Assembly (NCBI GenBank): GCA_002471665.1 | Contig: DKQK01000043.1 | Span: 19,678 to 83,677, forward strand | Length of the DNA stretch: 64,000 nucleotides | Source: Gammaproteobacteria bacterium UBA7310 | Lineage (GTDB): Bacteria; Pseudomonadota; Gammaproteobacteria; Pseudomonadales; Ketobacteraceae | Direction of reading: 5' to 3' | Shown: positions 28,060-36,210 of the stretch, in pieces | Position numbering within the stretch: position 1 is the stretch's first letter | Layout of the letters: each line of letters opens with the position of its first letter | The notes under the pieces: generated by a model | The model's database searches: none | The model's input: only the letters and a program-made list of their open reading frames with translations | What the model was told of the DNA's origin: nothing | Position numbers and translations under genes: made by a program

Positions 28060-28617
28060 ATGAAACCAACTGTTCACCAATATGCATTGATTGCCTTGTT
28101 ACTCGGCGGTGTGGCCATCAGCGGGTGCAGCTCTACACCCAGCGCTGAACCGGTGGAGGAACCCGTGGCGCAAACTGAGCCGGAACCGGTTTTTGTGCCC
28201 GTTCAAAAACCCACTCCAGAGGTCACCGCCGTTGAAGCGGAACCGGTTTTGGCCGTGCATAAAAAAACCGTGTATTTTGAATTCGATTCGGCGCAGCTCA
28301 CCGAAGAATCTCGGCGCGAACTGAAGCAGTTGATTACCACTGCCCAGAAGAGTGACCTGGAAAACAGCCGCATTGTTATTCAGGGTCATGCCGATGCCAT
28401 TGGACCTGAAATCTACAACGATACCTTGTCCCGGGAGCGGGCAAAGTCGGTGGAATCCTTTCTGAAAGCCAATCTGGATCCGGAACAATGGAAAGTGGAA
28501 GGCTTTGGTGAAAGCCAGCCCATCGCCAGCAATGAGAACCCCAACGGCAGAGAGCAGAATCGTCGTGTGGTGGTGGAATATATCTCCTCCAACAAGCCTC
28601 TGGCGATGATGCAGTAG
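28060..28617 (+). CDS. OmpA-family lipoprotein (peptidoglycan-binding)
   Basis: 185 residues. A lipoprotein signal ends in AISGC (lipobox Cys near 24), followed by a Pro/Glu-rich linker (about 30-65) and a C-terminal OmpA domain (about 70-185) with VYFEFDSAQLTEESRRELK and the LSRERAKSV and NPNGREQNRRVVVE blocks that bind diaminopimelate. It would anchor the outer membrane to peptidoglycan, as Pal-like proteins do. ATG 28060 has CAGGAGA 8 nt upstream. A strong terminator follows. Confidence 0.92.
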   Translation: MKPTVHQYALIALLLGGVAISGCSSTPSAEPVEEPVAQTEPEPVFVPVQKPTPEVTAVEAEPVLAVHKKTVYFEFDSAQLTEESRRELKQLITTAQKSDLENSRIVIQGHADAIGPEIYNDTLSRERAKSVESFLKANLDPEQWKVEGFGESQPIASNENPNGREQNRRVVVEYISSNKPLAMMQ

Positions 28618-28636
28618 AGAACATTCACTATAACAG

Positions 28637-28662
28637 AAAGCCGGCCCAAAGCCGGCTTTTTT
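28637..28662 (+). terminator. Rho-independent terminator of the OmpA-like gene
   Basis: A perfect 9-bp stem, AAAGCCGGC and GCCGGCTTT, with a CCAAA loop and a following T-tract, begins 20 bp after the stop codon. Confidence 0.9.
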
Positions 28663-28848
28663 GTTTGTAGCACTTGCATAGAGTTTGTAATCCATTCCGG
28701 TTCCTGCCCCACCTGGCTTTGCCGATAACCTGCTACTGATCTGCTTAACTTGCCTGCAAGGCCCATGATGGAAGGGCCGACCCGCTTTGCACGGAAACTG
28801 GCATGGTAGTTGAAACAACTAACCTGACACTGACCGAAGGAGAACATC

Positions 28849-29037
28849 ATGCGCTATCTCATTTTTGCGTTTATTACCGCCCTCTCTGTTGTTATTACCG
28901 CTTGTGACGTTAACGAAGGTGGAGCCGAGGAAGCCGGCGAAAGCATCGATGAAGTGATGACCGATACCGGCAATAAAGTGGAAGACCTGTGTGAAGACGC
29001 CAAGCAAACCATGAATGCGGATAACGAAAACTGTTAA
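28849..29037 (+). CDS. Small entericidin-like lipoprotein
   Basis: 62 residues. It has a hydrophobic signal with lipobox VITAC (Cys near 19), then a short acidic tail rich in Glu and Asp ending in a cysteine, with another cysteine at about 48. The size and layout resemble entericidin-type or stress lipoproteins, but there is no firm family match. The AAGGAGAACATC ribosome site is good. It lies 31 bp before the beta-barrel gene and is probably co-transcribed with it. Confidence 0.75.
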   Translation: MRYLIFAFITALSVVITACDVNEGGAEEAGESIDEVMTDTGNKVEDLCEDAKQTMNADNENC

Positions 29038-29068
29038 TCCGATCGATTCATACACCAAGGAGGAATCT

Positions 29069-29641
29069 ATGAAGATTTTAGTCAACGCTTCTGTCATCGC
29101 CACTCTCATGTTATCGGCCAGCTGGGTGGCCGCCGCCGGAAGCAATGGATCAGGGCCTTATCTGGGTGCCACCTATGGTTACCTCAAGGTAAAAGACAAT
29201 GATGATTTCGAGGACGATAATGATGCCTATCAACTGATTCTGGGTGGAGACCTGAACCAATTCTTTGGCGTTGAAGGCAGCTATATTGATTTTGGTAAAT
29301 ATGGCGGTAACCTTGCCGAGGCCGACACCGACGGCTTTACCCTGGCAGTTAAGGGAACATTACCGATCACCGATTTCTTCTCACTGCATGCCAAAGGCGG
29401 TCAATTGTGGTGGGACTCCGATTACGAAGTTCTGGGTTACGACGGCAGTGCCGATGGTGAAGAGCTTTTCTGGGGTGTGGGTGCAGCGTTTTCCGTAACC
29501 GAAAGCGTGGACATCACTTTTGATTACACCCGCTACAACGTGGAGTTCACCGAAGATGAAGTTGGTCTGCTGGCCAATGATTCATTGCGCGCTGATACCG
29601 ATCTGGATCACGCCAGCGCCGGTGTGCGCTTTAAGTTCTAA
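29069..29641 (+). CDS. Outer-membrane beta-barrel protein (OmpA/OmpW-like barrel)
   Basis: 190 residues. The signal peptide is cleaved near WVAAA (about 20). The mature part has alternating beta strands (GPYLGATYGYLKVKD, GVGAAFSVTESVDITFDYTR) and ends in GVRFKF, with the terminal phenylalanine that directs barrel assembly. The size fits an eight-stranded barrel. ATG 29069 is set by AAGGAGGA 7 nt upstream; the longer in-frame start at 29015 lies inside the lipoprotein gene. A terminator follows. Confidence 0.9.
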   Translation: MKILVNASVIATLMLSASWVAAAGSNGSGPYLGATYGYLKVKDNDDFEDDNDAYQLILGGDLNQFFGVEGSYIDFGKYGGNLAEADTDGFTLAVKGTLPITDFFSLHAKGGQLWWDSDYEVLGYDGSADGEELFWGVGAAFSVTESVDITFDYTRYNVEFTEDEVGLLANDSLRADTDLDHASAGVRFKF

Positions 29642-29682
29642 TGTCGACTTTTATTGCTTAATCTTTCCATCCCCATGTGTTT

Positions 29683-29711
29683 AGCCCAATTCCCCCAATT
29701 GGGCTTTTTTT
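29683..29711 (+). terminator. Rho-independent terminator
   Basis: A perfect 9-bp stem, AGCCCAATT and AATTGGGCT, with a CCCCC loop and at least six following Ts, lies 41 bp after the beta-barrel stop. Confidence 0.92.
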
Positions 29712-29800
29712 ATCATACTGTGACGTCATACTCTGGCATGGTTCTCGCTTTACCTTACTGGACACTGCGTATTTTTATTTTCGTAAGAGGAGCACAGCGT

Positions 29801-29968
29801 ATGTTTAGTTGGGCACTGACTTTTCTGGTTTTAGGACTCATTGCGGGCTTACTGGGTTTCACTGGTATCGCCGGCACCGCTACCCACATCGCCTGGATAC
29901 TCTTTGTGGTGGGTATCGTTTTGGCATTGATCTTCGCCGCAACCGGCAAAACCCGCAACAATCTGTAA
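29801..29968 (+). CDS. DUF1328 small membrane protein (YtjA-like)
   Basis: 55 residues with two membrane helices joined by GFTGIAGTATHIA, followed by the short basic tail GKTRNNL. This matches the DUF1328/YtjA family of tiny inner-membrane proteins, often seen among stress-induced envelope genes. The start ATG 29801 has AAGAGGAG 9 nt upstream; earlier in-frame ATGs run through the terminator and are rejected. It lies 49 bp before the MscS gene. Confidence 0.88.
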   Translation: MFSWALTFLVLGLIAGLLGFTGIAGTATHIAWILFVVGIVLALIFAATGKTRNNL

Positions 29969-30017
29969 ACCGTATTGCCATCACTTTCCATGCACCCGCC
30001 CCGGGAGAACATTGTGC

Positions 30018-31433
30018 ATGAAGCATTCTACAGTGATTAGCAAGACTCTATTCACCCTGGTGGCCGCGTTACTGGTGATGATCTCCGGCGCATCACTGTT
30101 CGCTGCCACCGAGCCCAACAATCAGCAACCATTGGATGAGCTGATAACCACTCTGGAAAGTGAGACCGGTCGGCAGGAACTGATTGCACAACTGAAAACC
30201 CTGCGGCAAGCCAGAGCGGAATCTCATAACGAAGCCAATGGGCTGGTGGAATGGCTTAAGATTGATGATCAGAGCAGCGCACTGACCAGAAAGATCGCTA
30301 CACAATTGGACGATCTGGGTGTAAGTGATACCCGTCTGTTACAGTATCTTTTGGCGTTGGGTTCAGTGCTGGTCTGGTTGGTGTGTATTCTGCTGAATAA
30401 CCTGTTGGCCCGGTTTCTGGAACGACGCCTGCAGACGCTGCGCCGGCGCTTTCATCTGTCTGCTGGGCGCTTTAATCTCTGCATCAAAATCCAGTGGGGA
30501 TTCGTTATTGTTTTGAGCCTGGTTCTGTTGCTGTACAGTCTGGGCGAGATTCTTGAATTCGCCGATAACGGTATTCTGTTTGGCGTGCCGTTTACCTCAG
30601 TCATGACCCAGTGTTTCACCTTGTTCTTTATCGTTTTGCTGTTTGCCAGCCTATGGGAATTCAGCAACGCCACGCTGGAGTACAGCATGGCCCGCAGCCA
30701 TTACGGACACAATACCCGCATTCAAACACTGTTACCGGTGATCAGAAATATCTTACTGGTGGTACTGATGACACTGTCATCCCTTATCGTGCTCTCGGAA
30801 TTGGGTGTCGATATCATGCCGCTGTTGGCCGGTGCCGGGGTATTGGGTATTGCCGTTGGCTTTGGTGCACAGACGCTGGTTAAGGATTTTCTCACCGGCA
30901 TTACCGTTATCCTGGAAGATCTGCTGCAAATTGGGGATGTTGTGCAAGTGGGGCAGCGCAGCGGCCGGGTAGAGCGTATCACCCTGCGCAAGATCCAACT
31001 TCGGGATTTGGAGGGGATCGTCCATACCGTGCCCTTTGGTGAAGTGTCCATTGTGGATAACTACACCAAGGAGTACAGCTACTACCTGTTCGATGTGGGC
31101 GTGGCCTACAAGGAAGATACTGATCAGGTGATAGAGCACTTGAAAAACATTGATGAAGGCATGCGTGAGTCGGAGCAGTATCAGGATCTGATCCTAGAGC
31201 CGTTGGAGATTCTGGGTGTTGATCAGTTCGCCGACAGTGCGGTGGTAATCAAAGCCCGTATCAAAACACGGGCGCACGATCGCTGGACCATTGGCAGGGA
31301 ATTCAAGCGTCGCATTAAATACACATTTGATGAGCATGGTATTGAAATTCCGTTTCCTCATCAAACTGTCTATTTCGGCGATAGTACATTGAATCTGCAT
31401 TCATCGGAGCAATCCCCCGATCGTCAGTCATAA
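30018..31433 (+). CDS. MscS-family mechanosensitive channel
   Basis: 471 residues. It has a signal-like N-terminus, a short periplasmic coiled region (about 30-90), membrane helices near 107-128, 158-180 and 195-215, and the MscS pore region with LAGAGVLGIAVGFGAQTLVK (about 274-293). A cytoplasmic beta domain (about 300-440) follows. It should release solutes on hypo-osmotic shock. ATG 30018 is preferred over the in-frame TTG at 30012 because GGGAGAAC lies 10 nt upstream. The neighbouring DUF1328 and BON proteins fit an osmotic-stress set. Confidence 0.94.
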   Translation: MKHSTVISKTLFTLVAALLVMISGASLFAATEPNNQQPLDELITTLESETGRQELIAQLKTLRQARAESHNEANGLVEWLKIDDQSSALTRKIATQLDDLGVSDTRLLQYLLALGSVLVWLVCILLNNLLARFLERRLQTLRRRFHLSAGRFNLCIKIQWGFVIVLSLVLLLYSLGEILEFADNGILFGVPFTSVMTQCFTLFFIVLLFASLWEFSNATLEYSMARSHYGHNTRIQTLLPVIRNILLVVLMTLSSLIVLSELGVDIMPLLAGAGVLGIAVGFGAQTLVKDFLTGITVILEDLLQIGDVVQVGQRSGRVERITLRKIQLRDLEGIVHTVPFGEVSIVDNYTKEYSYYLFDVGVAYKEDTDQVIEHLKNIDEGMRESEQYQDLILEPLEILGVDQFADSAVVIKARIKTRAHDRWTIGREFKRRIKYTFDEHGIEIPFPHQTVYFGDSTLNLHSSEQSPDRQS

Positions 31434-31628
31434 GGTGGCGCGGTTTGTAATGCTTACAGATTCACATTCCAAATCTGGTGATAATTACAATAGGTTGGTG
31501 GGCACGACAGGATAAGCTTGTGTCGTATACAGACAGCCTGATTTGGCACGATGTTCGCAAAGAATTATCGGTAAGAGAAACTAAAAAGCAACGAATGCAC
31601 ATGGTAAAGTACCTCAAGGAGAAGCGTC

Positions 31629-32264
31629 ATGCACAGGCAATTTGGAACAGATTCTCACTTACATGTAATCAAGCGTATCGCACTGGCAGTCTGTGTGGGT
31701 GTCGCCTCCACAGCGGCCATTCACACCTATGCGGAAGAGCCCGCCATACAGCAAAAGATCGAGGCCATGTCCCAGGATACCAAGCGCTATTTCAATAACG
31801 GTTTACGGGAAGGTAAGATTGAAACCGCGTTACTGTTCAATGAGAATCTGAACAGTTTCACCATTGATGTTGAAGTAACGGATTCCAAGGCCATGCTCAG
31901 GGGCAATGTCAGTAATGGTGTAGAGAAAGAACTGGCTGAAGAAATCGCCCTCAGTGTCGCGGGTATCGAGGAAGTGGATAACCTGTTATTGATTTCCGAG
32001 GATGCCAAAGCAGAGGAGGAAAAAAAAGAGGGTGACAGTTTCCTGGCCGCTGTCGAAGACGCCACCATTACGGCAAAAGTTAAAATGAAGCTGCTGGCCA
32101 ACGAATTCGTGGATGGTGTCGACATCAACGTGGATACCAACGAGAACGTGGTGACCCTTGACGGTGAAGTGAAAACGGAGGCAGAAAAGGATCTGGCCGA
32201 ACAACTGGTGAAAAATATGGACAGTGTCAGGTCAGTGGAAAACCTGCTGAAAGTCGCCGGCTGA
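31629..32264 (+). CDS. Periplasmic protein with two BON domains
   Basis: 211 residues. The signal peptide (hydrophobic IALAVCVGVASTAAIHTYA) ends near 35. Two BON domains follow (about 60-125 and 140-210), each with the LRGNVSNGVEKELAEEIALS or LDGEVKTEAEKDLAEQLVKN pattern. An acidic/lysine linker lies between them. OsmY, the best-known member, binds envelope surfaces during osmotic stress. AAGGAGAAGC lies 5 nt before the ATG. It is probably under its own promoter in the 195-bp gap. Confidence 0.9.
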   Translation: MHRQFGTDSHLHVIKRIALAVCVGVASTAAIHTYAEEPAIQQKIEAMSQDTKRYFNNGLREGKIETALLFNENLNSFTIDVEVTDSKAMLRGNVSNGVEKELAEEIALSVAGIEEVDNLLLISEDAKAEEEKKEGDSFLAAVEDATITAKVKMKLLANEFVDGVDINVDTNENVVTLDGEVKTEAEKDLAEQLVKNMDSVRSVENLLKVAG

Positions 32265-32314
32265 AACAAGGGTGTGAGTACATTGGTACTAGTGAACCGG
32301 TTGACGATGAGCAA

Positions 32315-32343
32315 GTTAAGTGGTGCATGCCGCACCACTTAAC
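32315..32343. terminator. Bidirectional hairpin between convergent genes
   Basis: A perfect 12-bp stem, GTTAAGTGGTGC and GCACCACTTAAC, with an ATGCC loop lies between the BON-protein stop and the stop of the leftward NYN gene (5 bp away). T-tracts are not adjacent, so termination strength is uncertain. Confidence 0.6.
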
Positions 32344-32348
32344 ACCCA

Positions 32349-33065
32349 TTAAGCTTTTTTGTGCTTTCGGGTATCCCGCACCAGGTAAGATTTCCCCTGG
32401 CCGTGCTTGATCTCAAATAAGTCGATGGATCGAAACAGGCTACTGAGGTTTTTAAAACCGTAGTTACGACAATCAAAGGAGGTTCGATTGGATATGTTCG
32501 CACCCACACTGCCCAGATCAGCCCAACCATCATCGTCTTCGGTGGCTTCAATGGCCTGACGTAACAGGGCAATTAACTTGGTGTCCGATTTTATATTCTT
32601 GGGCTTTGAAGTACTTTTTGATTCAACCGATTCGCCCTGGTCCAGGTACAGAAATTTTGAACAGGCGTTCACAAACGGCGCCGGGGTCTTACGCTCTCCA
32701 AATCCCAACACCACCTTTCCCTCCGCCAAAGCGCGGGTCACCATGGGTGTAAAGTCGCAATCGGAGGACACAAAGCACATCACATCGATGTTTTTGGTGT
32801 ACATCACATCCATGGCATCGATGACTAGAGCAATGTCTGATGCATTTTTACCTTTGGTAAGATCGTATTGCTGAACCGGCTGAATGGCGTATTCGTGGAT
32901 CAGTTCTTCCCACGATTTGAGGGTTGGTGATTTCCAATTGCCATACGCTTTGCGGATGGTGACCACACCGTATTTTGCCACTTCACTTAACACTACATCG
33001 AATTTACTGGCCGGTGCGTTATCTGCATCAATAAATAATGCAATTTTTTGCTGAATTTCGTTCAC
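32349..33065 (-). CDS. NYN-domain (LabA/DUF88-like) protein with LOTUS-type C-terminus
   Basis: 238 residues. The NYN (PIN-like) ribonuclease fold has its acidic residues in FIDADNAP (Asp13, Asp15), ASDIALVIDAMD near 76-87 and SSDCDFTPM near 100. The C-terminal part (about 160-232) resembles an OST-HTH/LOTUS RNA-binding domain, with RNYGFKNLSSLFRSI typical of its last helices. Bacterial members of this architecture are presumed RNases or RNA regulators. The target is unknown. Confidence 0.87.
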   Translation of the reverse strand: MNEIQQKIALFIDADNAPASKFDVVLSEVAKYGVVTIRKAYGNWKSPTLKSWEELIHEYAIQPVQQYDLTKGKNASDIALVIDAMDVMYTKNIDVMCFVSSDCDFTPMVTRALAEGKVVLGFGERKTPAPFVNACSKFLYLDQGESVESKSTSKPKNIKSDTKLIALLRQAIEATEDDDGWADLGSVGANISNRTSFDCRNYGFKNLSSLFRSIDLFEIKHGQGKSYLVRDTRKHKKA

Positions 33066-33299
33066 ACCTGCTCCTGGTTAGGTGGTAACACTGAAATGTG
33101 TGAATTCCAGGGTAACTGTGCTGTTTACGTTGTTTCGCTAATGAACCGCATGTGGCTAAATGTACCGCATGTGCCTACCTAAATACCAGCTACCCGCCAA
33201 AACGCAGGCGCAATACAGAAATGAATCTGCACAGACGTTAGTAGTATAGTGTTTACGCAATATTAGATTAACGCAGTATTGGTATTGAACGGGGTGATG

Positions 33300-34211
33300 T
33301 TATGAAGGGCCAGAGATTGGTACATAGCTGGACAGAAAATTCAATTGATCCCGAATGTTCGTTTCAAAAGCCTCGCCCACATAGATATCAAAATGGCCGT
33401 ACGGATAACGATTGACGATTCCCCTGGGTGCTTGTACGGCGTATTTCAAGGTGGGCCCGGCCGGTGCCACACTGTCGTGCTCACATACATTAAACAATAT
33501 TGGGCATCTTACCTTGCGGGCCCACTTACCCGGTTGATGGGTGAGCAGCTGTAACCCGATTCGGGCGGTTATCCTTTCAGGTACATCCGTCGCACCGCTA
33601 CTATCCTTGATTGCGTTGTAGCCTTGCAGGGAATCTTCTGATGTCATCAATGCCGTGGTGCCCGGTTTCCCTACCAGGTCTACCCGTACCGGCTCTTTGC
33701 CGAGCCAGGATGATATTTTATCGCGGACACCCAGCGCCGCCAATTTAGCATTGGTAACCATGTTGATAGCAAAAACGGATGAGGGCCCATCGGTAAAAGG
33801 GCATTGGGAAATAGCAGCCGTGATCTCCGGGTGCCTGGCAGCGGTAACGATGACATGACCGCCGCCAAATGAGGTACCCCAAAGCACAATACGATTCGTG
33901 TCTACCGCCGTTAGTGTTTTGGCATAGGTTATAGCTGCGTCCCAGTCAGCCAGCTGACTGGGAATGTCCAGCCATTCCCTGGGTTCGCCACCACTTTCAC
34001 CAAAGTATCGATAGTCAAACACCAAACACGCGTAACCCGCCTCGCTGAACCGCTGCGCAAAGTTCGGCAAACCTGCCCGCTTCACCCCCCCCAGACCGTG
34101 CGCCATGATGATCACCGGGCGTTTATGCTCACTATCCGGCCGGTATAGCCAGGCATGACAGGTATCCTGTCCCGATGGAAACCGATGATTCTCGATGGTA
34201 AAGGATGGCAT
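33300..34211 (-). CDS. Alpha/beta hydrolase (DUF1100/dienelactone-hydrolase-like)
   Basis: 303 residues, cytoplasmic. An oxyanion motif HGLGGVK lies near 39-45. The nucleophile elbow is GTSFGGG near 114-120. The acid (NVCEHDSVAP near 251) and histidine (YPYGHFDIY near 276) complete a triad. It is divergent from a TetR gene, and a long operator abuts its start codon, so it is probably repressed by that regulator. The substrate is unknown. Confidence 0.9.
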   Translation of the reverse strand: MPSFTIENHRFPSGQDTCHAWLYRPDSEHKRPVIIMAHGLGGVKRAGLPNFAQRFSEAGYACLVFDYRYFGESGGEPREWLDIPSQLADWDAAITYAKTLTAVDTNRIVLWGTSFGGGHVIVTAARHPEITAAISQCPFTDGPSSVFAINMVTNAKLAALGVRDKISSWLGKEPVRVDLVGKPGTTALMTSEDSLQGYNAIKDSSGATDVPERITARIGLQLLTHQPGKWARKVRCPILFNVCEHDSVAPAGPTLKYAVQAPRGIVNRYPYGHFDIYVGEAFETNIRDQLNFLSSYVPISGPS

Positions 34212-34247
34212 AGTCTAACTCTTGAATTGTGATCAAGAGATAGACTA
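34211..34247. promoter_or_regulatory. TetR-type operator between the divergent hydrolase and regulator
   Basis: Arms 34211-34225 and 34233-34247 match in 14 of 15 paired bases (TAGTCTA-N-CTCTTGA and TCAAGAG-N-TAGACTA) around a 7-bp centre. The left end begins at the hydrolase start codon and the right end is 33 bp before the TetR ATG, so one bound dimer pair could control both genes. Confidence 0.75.
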
Positions 34248-34280
34248 TCATTGGTCTTAAATGTCAGTCAAGAGGCGGCT

Positions 34281-34826
34281 ATGCCAACCAATCGATTGGA
34301 CCAACCCAAGGCCGAAAAACGATCCGAGCTGGTACAGGCAGCATGCCGTCTGTTTCTGCAGGATGGTTTCGATCGTACCAGCATGAGCCGTATCGCTAGT
34401 GAAGCAGGGGTCACCCCCAATACTATTTACTGGTATTTCAAAGACAAAGACGATTTGCTACTGGCAGTGAACGATCAGTTTGTGCAGGAATATATGAAAG
34501 TTTATCTGGCAGATATGGTGGATAAACCGCTATCTGAACAACTGGTTTGGCTGGTGAACCAACTAAAACCCTTTAACGGTCTGATCACTACGGTGCATAA
34601 CCGGATTCATTCTTCGGAGGCCGTGCACAAGTGGCATGCAGGTTTTCATGCGCTGATGGAACGGCTCTTGATCATGCAATTGCCCGGCGCACAACCCACT
34701 GATGGTTTTGATGCCGACATTCAGATCATCAGTTTTACTATTGAGGGGATGATATCCCACGACCTGAATCAGAAAGATATTAATAAGATCTGCCAGGCGC
34801 TGACGCAACGCATCGGCGGAGTTTGA
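34281..34826 (+). CDS. TetR/AcrR family transcriptional regulator
   Basis: 181 residues. The N-terminal helix-turn-helix (about 15-62) has the typical TSMSRIASEAGVTPNTIYWY recognition block. The C-terminal ligand domain is unique. ATG 34281 has AGAGGCGG just upstream; an in-frame start at 34251 would lie close to the operator. It probably represses the divergent hydrolase and itself. The ligand is unknown. Confidence 0.92.
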   Translation: MPTNRLDQPKAEKRSELVQAACRLFLQDGFDRTSMSRIASEAGVTPNTIYWYFKDKDDLLLAVNDQFVQEYMKVYLADMVDKPLSEQLVWLVNQLKPFNGLITTVHNRIHSSEAVHKWHAGFHALMERLLIMQLPGAQPTDGFDADIQIISFTIEGMISHDLNQKDINKICQALTQRIGGV

Positions 34827-34837
34827 TTTGATGGATC

Positions 34838-34870
34838 GCACGACTGCTATGTTGGGCATACCAGTCGTGC
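34838..34870 (+). terminator. Hairpin after the TetR gene
   Basis: GCACGACTG and CAGTCGTGC, plus an inner TATG-TTGGG-CATA pair with one C/C mismatch, form a 14-position stem 11 bp after the stop. No U-tract follows. Confidence 0.5.
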
Positions 34871-35230
34871 AGGGTGAGCTCAGTGTAGGATCCCATTATT
34901 TGCAAAATCATATCTTATTGATTTTTAAGCCTTTTCATAATTTACGGTATTATTTCAACCTCAATGAAATCCCGTAAACTATGCTCTACTGCCCACCAAA
35001 TCCCGTAAATCATGAAGTCTTTTTAAAATCATATACTTAATGGATATCTAAACAAATCCAGAGTTGCGCCTATCAAGCATACGACACAAGGGACCCTGAC
35101 TCTTTTAAAGGCTAAAGTTATGCACAATCTTACCCACAGCCTAGGTATCGTATCAAGTAATTGGCACGATACTGCATTTTCTATTCGACTGCACAAAGTT
35201 TAGTCATTTTAGATTGCATGCCGCAGCATA
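34871..35230. other. AT-rich non-coding gap at the left edge of the accessory segment
   Basis: No credible gene is seen. The gap holds two direct copies of AAATCCCGTAAA (34967-34978 and 34998-35009). A near-inverted copy (CATAATTTACGG at 34936-34947) pairs with CCGTAAATCATG at 35003-35014 in 11 of 12 bases. These may mark the end of a lost or degraded element. Confidence 0.5.
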
Positions 35231-35725
35231 CTACAAGTCACCCAGCAAGGCTTTATACCTTTCCTTCTTTAAGAAATCAGAATCGACTTTGACCAATTTT
35301 CCATCTTCAGCGCTTACGAATGCGAAAGACTTGTTCTTTCCACCCGAATATCTAACCGTGTAGCCTCCAACTTGCCAAAGCTCTACATCCTTATTATCAA
35401 TAAAGGTTTCTCGCATGATGCTTAAGTTTTCAGCATTACAGGTGGAGTCATCACCGGAAAACAGGTCATCAAAGAACACTTTGATTGGGCAACCATAGTC
35501 TAAAGACTTATCGTTGGTCATATCAGTAAACGCGATGTAGTTTTTCCCCTTATCACTCCCATATCGGATAATCAGGATGTTATCCTCACCACCGACATCA
35601 CCAATCAATGTGAATTGGCCTGGTAGCTTAACTTTCAGATCCGAATATAAGAGTTCCACTTCAGGCTCGGCATGAACGCTCATCGTTAGCATCAGAAAGA
35701 GTGTAGCTATCGTGGTCTTGATCAT
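35231..35725 (-). CDS. Secreted hypothetical protein
   Basis: 164 residues that I do not recognise. A signal peptide (TTIATLFLMLTMSVHA) is predicted to be cleaved after HA-E near residue 19. The mature part is beta-rich and acidic with two cysteines (YGCPIKVFF near 91 and STCNAENL near 110), which could form a disulfide. ATG 35725 has AGAGGA 8 nt upstream and begins 2 bp after the stop of the upstream small gene, so the two are one operon. AT content is higher than in the neighbouring core genes. Confidence 0.65.
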   Translation of the reverse strand: MIKTTIATLFLMLTMSVHAEPEVELLYSDLKVKLPGQFTLIGDVGGEDNILIIRYGSDKGKNYIAFTDMTNDKSLDYGCPIKVFFDDLFSGDDSTCNAENLSIMRETFIDNKDVELWQVGGYTVRYSGGKNKSFAFVSAEDGKLVKVDSDFLKKERYKALLGDL

Positions 35726-35727
35726 AA

Positions 35728-36045
35728 TCAAATTCCTCTCAGTGCCATCACAATCTCAGATTTAAAGTTCACACCTACCTTCACTTTACATGTGTTGTAT
35801 ATAGAAGTATCACCGGACAAAATTCTCTTACCAATCTTCGCTAGTTGCTTGATTGCATAAGTTGAGCTGGGAACACCCATCGGCCTAGGCACGAGATCCA
35901 TAGAATCAGAACAAATATTGGTCTGCTCTAGTGCACCATAAGCCACTACTGCTGCCGACTCATTTATTGATTGTGGCGTGGTTAAATTCGGCCCCCAAAA
36001 GTAATTAATCACAGCGGCAATATAGTCACGATCATGTACATCCAT
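35728..36045 (-). CDS. Hypothetical 105-residue protein
   Basis: An unrecognised small soluble protein with no signal peptide. The N-terminal DVHDRDYIAAVINYFWGP and the C-terminal TCKVKVGVNFKSEIVMALRG are the only distinctive parts. A good GGGAG ribosome site lies 11 nt before the ATG. It is the first gene of a two-gene unit with the secreted protein at 35231. This tight pairing of an unknown cytosolic and an unknown exported protein recurs in effector/immunity-like systems, but nothing here proves that. Confidence 0.55.
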   Translation of the reverse strand: MDVHDRDYIAAVINYFWGPNLTTPQSINESAAVVAYGALEQTNICSDSMDLVPRPMGVPSSTYAIKQLAKIGKRILSGDTSIYNTCKVKVGVNFKSEIVMALRGI

Positions 36046-36210
36046 TTATAAAAGCTCCCTTATCATGGGGTAAAATTAAACTTTTTATATAGCTAACACA
36101 CAAAGAAAGGGATCAGATTGCATGTTTTCTCGAGAATTTATTATATAAATAGACACCTTCCACATAAACTCAAGCGCCACACGATAACCGTCAGCTTGTG
36201 TTGTGTGCTA

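Noticed and set aside
35162..35176. A sigma-54-like promoter (TGGCAC...TGCA, one mismatch) on the plus strand
   Set aside because: It points rightwards into the 3' end of a leftward gene, so no plausible target follows.
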